A stretch of DNA of 7,750 bases, taken from NCBI GenBank assembly GCA_017391435.1, contig JAFOYS010000093.1, positions 1 through 7,750 of the forward strand, given 5' to 3'. Below are positions 7,218 to 7,750 of this stretch, piece after piece; position 1 is the stretch's first letter; the number at the start of each line of letters is the position of its first letter. Below the pieces are notes generated by a model, which searched no databases, was not told where the DNA came from, and saw only the letters and a program-made list of their open reading frames with translations. Both the position numbers and the translations under genes were made by a program. This stretch comes from Alistipes sp. Its GTDB lineage: Bacteria > Bacteroidota > Bacteroidia > Bacteroidales > Rikenellaceae.

Positions 7218-7230
7218 ATTACTAACTTTG
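7199..7230 (+). promoter_or_regulatory. Bacteroidota-type promoter for the small HTH regulator
   Basis: The -33 box TTTG is at 7199-7202 and the -7 box TAACTTTG is at 7223-7230, with 20 bases between, which is good spacing for the Bacteroidota consensus. Transcription would begin near 7235, giving an A-rich leader of about 30 bases before the ATG at 7265. The segment 7211-7230 matches 17 of 20 bases of the thioesterase promoter segment 5251-5270. Confidence 0.65.
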
Positions 7231-7264
7231 TAACCTATATTTAAAAATAAAAACTGAACAACTT

Positions 7265-7468
7265 ATGGCAATAAATATTAAGTTAGCTGCGTTAATGGCA
7301 AAGAAGCATATATCGCTTACTGAGCTTGCCGAGAAGATTGGAATTACACAGGCAAATCTGTCAATTCTCAAAACAGGCAAGGGACGCGCTATTCGTTTCT
7401 CTACCCTTGAGGCTATCTGCAAGGTGTTGGGCTGCCAACCAGGCGACATCCTTGAGTTTGAGAAGTAG
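7265..7468 (+). CDS. Small Cro/CI-family (XRE, YozG-like) transcriptional regulator
   Basis: This 67-residue protein is essentially a single helix-turn-helix DNA-binding domain. Helix 2 is about residues 17-25 (SLTELAEKI) and the recognition helix about 28-36 (TQANLSILK). These are followed by GKGRAIRFSTLEAICKVLGCQPGDIL, the conserved second half of this compact family. There is no sensing domain, so it either binds constitutively or responds through a partner. Relatives of the YozG type often sit beside a small DUF2975 membrane protein; none is seen here, since the upstream neighbour is a glycosyltransferase and the downstream neighbour a peptidase. The gene has its own promoter and lies after a terminator, so it is probably monocistronic or reads into the peptidase region. 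Its targets are unknown. A palindrome at 7197-7217 could be its operator (inference). Confidence 0.9.
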   Translation: MAINIKLAALMAKKHISLTELAEKIGITQANLSILKTGKGRAIRFSTLEAICKVLGCQPGDILEFEK

Positions 7469-7483
7469 ATTTATTGATAAAAA

Positions 7484-7511
7484 TTTGGAAAATTCGTGGG
7501 GGGTATATTTG
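7484..7511 (+). promoter_or_regulatory. Possible promoter for the M16 peptidase gene
   Basis: The -7 box TATATTTG (7504-7511) matches TAnnTTTG exactly. The nearest -33 candidate is TTTG at 7484-7487, only 16 bases upstream, which is short for Bacteroidota. A run of six G (7498-7503) fills the end of the spacer. Predicted initiation near 7516 would give a leader of about 74 bases that is A-rich close to the start codon. No Shine-Dalgarno sequence is visible. Confidence 0.5.
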
Positions 7512-7589
7512 CACCCGAATCGCGATTTTTATAGGTTAATGGGCAGACAATAACCCAAAAAAACAAATGTTTAACTAATACTTACGACA

Positions 7590-7750
7590 ATGAGAAAACT
7601 TTTCTTGTCAGCACTTGCAACAATTGTTGCATTTGCAGCGGTGGCTCAGTTGAGCACCCAGCCTCAGATTCCTGTTATCCCGCAGGATCCAGAGGTTAGA
7701 ACAGGTCAGTTGGAGAACGGTATGAAGTACTACATCCGTCACAACAACAA
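7590..7750 (+). CDS. Exported M16-family zinc metallopeptidase, N-terminal fragment
   Basis: Only the first 53 codons are in the window; the frame is open to the edge. The N-terminus MRKLFLSALATIVAFAAVAQ is a signal peptide with a likely cleavage site AVA|Q after residue 19 and no lipobox, so the protein is exported. A short Gln/Pro-rich stretch then leads into VRTGQLENGMKYYIRHNN, the characteristic opening of the M16 (pitrilysin/PqqL-like) fold, where a strand with L-x-N-G-M/L-x-Y precedes the HxxEH zinc site. That zinc motif lies beyond the window, so catalytic competence cannot be judged. Full-length Bacteroidota members are usually about 900 residues with two M16 domain pairs. The ATG at 7590 is supported by the signal peptide directly after it. 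Confidence 0.85.
   Translation, partial: MRKLFLSALATIVAFAAVAQLSTQPQIPVIPQDPEVRTGQLENGMKYYIRHNN

Noticed and set aside
7492..7520. Imperfect inverted repeat ATTC...GGG / CCC-GAAT around the -7 box of the peptidase promoter
   Set aside because: Only seven paired bases, with a bulge and a 13-base loop; this is within what chance gives in a region with a G-run.
7326..7553. Second open frame overlapping the HTH gene and running into the gap
   Set aside because: It overlaps a recognisable HTH gene in another frame, resembles no family, and crosses the peptidase promoter region.
7567..7578. Mini-ORF ATG-TTT-AAC-TAA in the peptidase leader
   Set aside because: Three codons with no sign of translation signals; it is not enough to propose a leader-peptide control.

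Overview
The window looks like a chromosomal segment of a Bacteroidota bacterium, most likely order Bacteroidales; I cannot fix the genus. The reasons are: promoters of the Bacteroidota form (a TTTG-type -33 box and a TAnnTTTG -7 box), no Shine-Dalgarno sequences before the starts, a two-hotdog acyl-ACP thioesterase of the kind found in Bacteroides relatives, and Bacteroidales-like Ffh, Era and M16 peptidase sequences. All eight genes lie on the + strand. The base composition is moderate, and nothing suggests a recent foreign insertion.

Positions 1-5204 hold a tightly packed run: the 3' two-thirds of ffh (SRP GTPase), era (ribosome-assembly GTPase), an exported tetratricopeptide-repeat protein, and a 12-helix MFS transporter. 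The gaps are 17, 1 and 12 bases, so they are probably co-transcribed. The first two genes are housekeeping (protein targeting and 30S maturation). The TPR protein and transporter are envelope proteins with no specific assigned role.

Positions 5205-5275 form a compact control region. A 20-bp-stem inverted repeat here contains both boxes of a predicted promoter, and that promoter would start transcription almost on the ATG of the next gene. This is the most unusual structure in the window. It is followed by an acyl-ACP thioesterase (5276-6004) and, two bases later, a GT4-like glycosyltransferase (6007-7125). A good intrinsic-terminator candidate follows at 7144-7180.

From 7197 there is a promoter with its own small palindrome, a 67-residue Cro/CI-type regulator (7265-7468), another promoter candidate, and the start of an exported M16 zinc peptidase (7590 to the window end).

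I found no tRNA, rRNA, CRISPR array, insertion sequence or recognisable defence or mobile system. I do not claim a new biological system. The second-look items concern promoter architecture at 5225-5280 and 7197-7230, the gene order around era, and the atypical active-site region of the glycosyltransferase.
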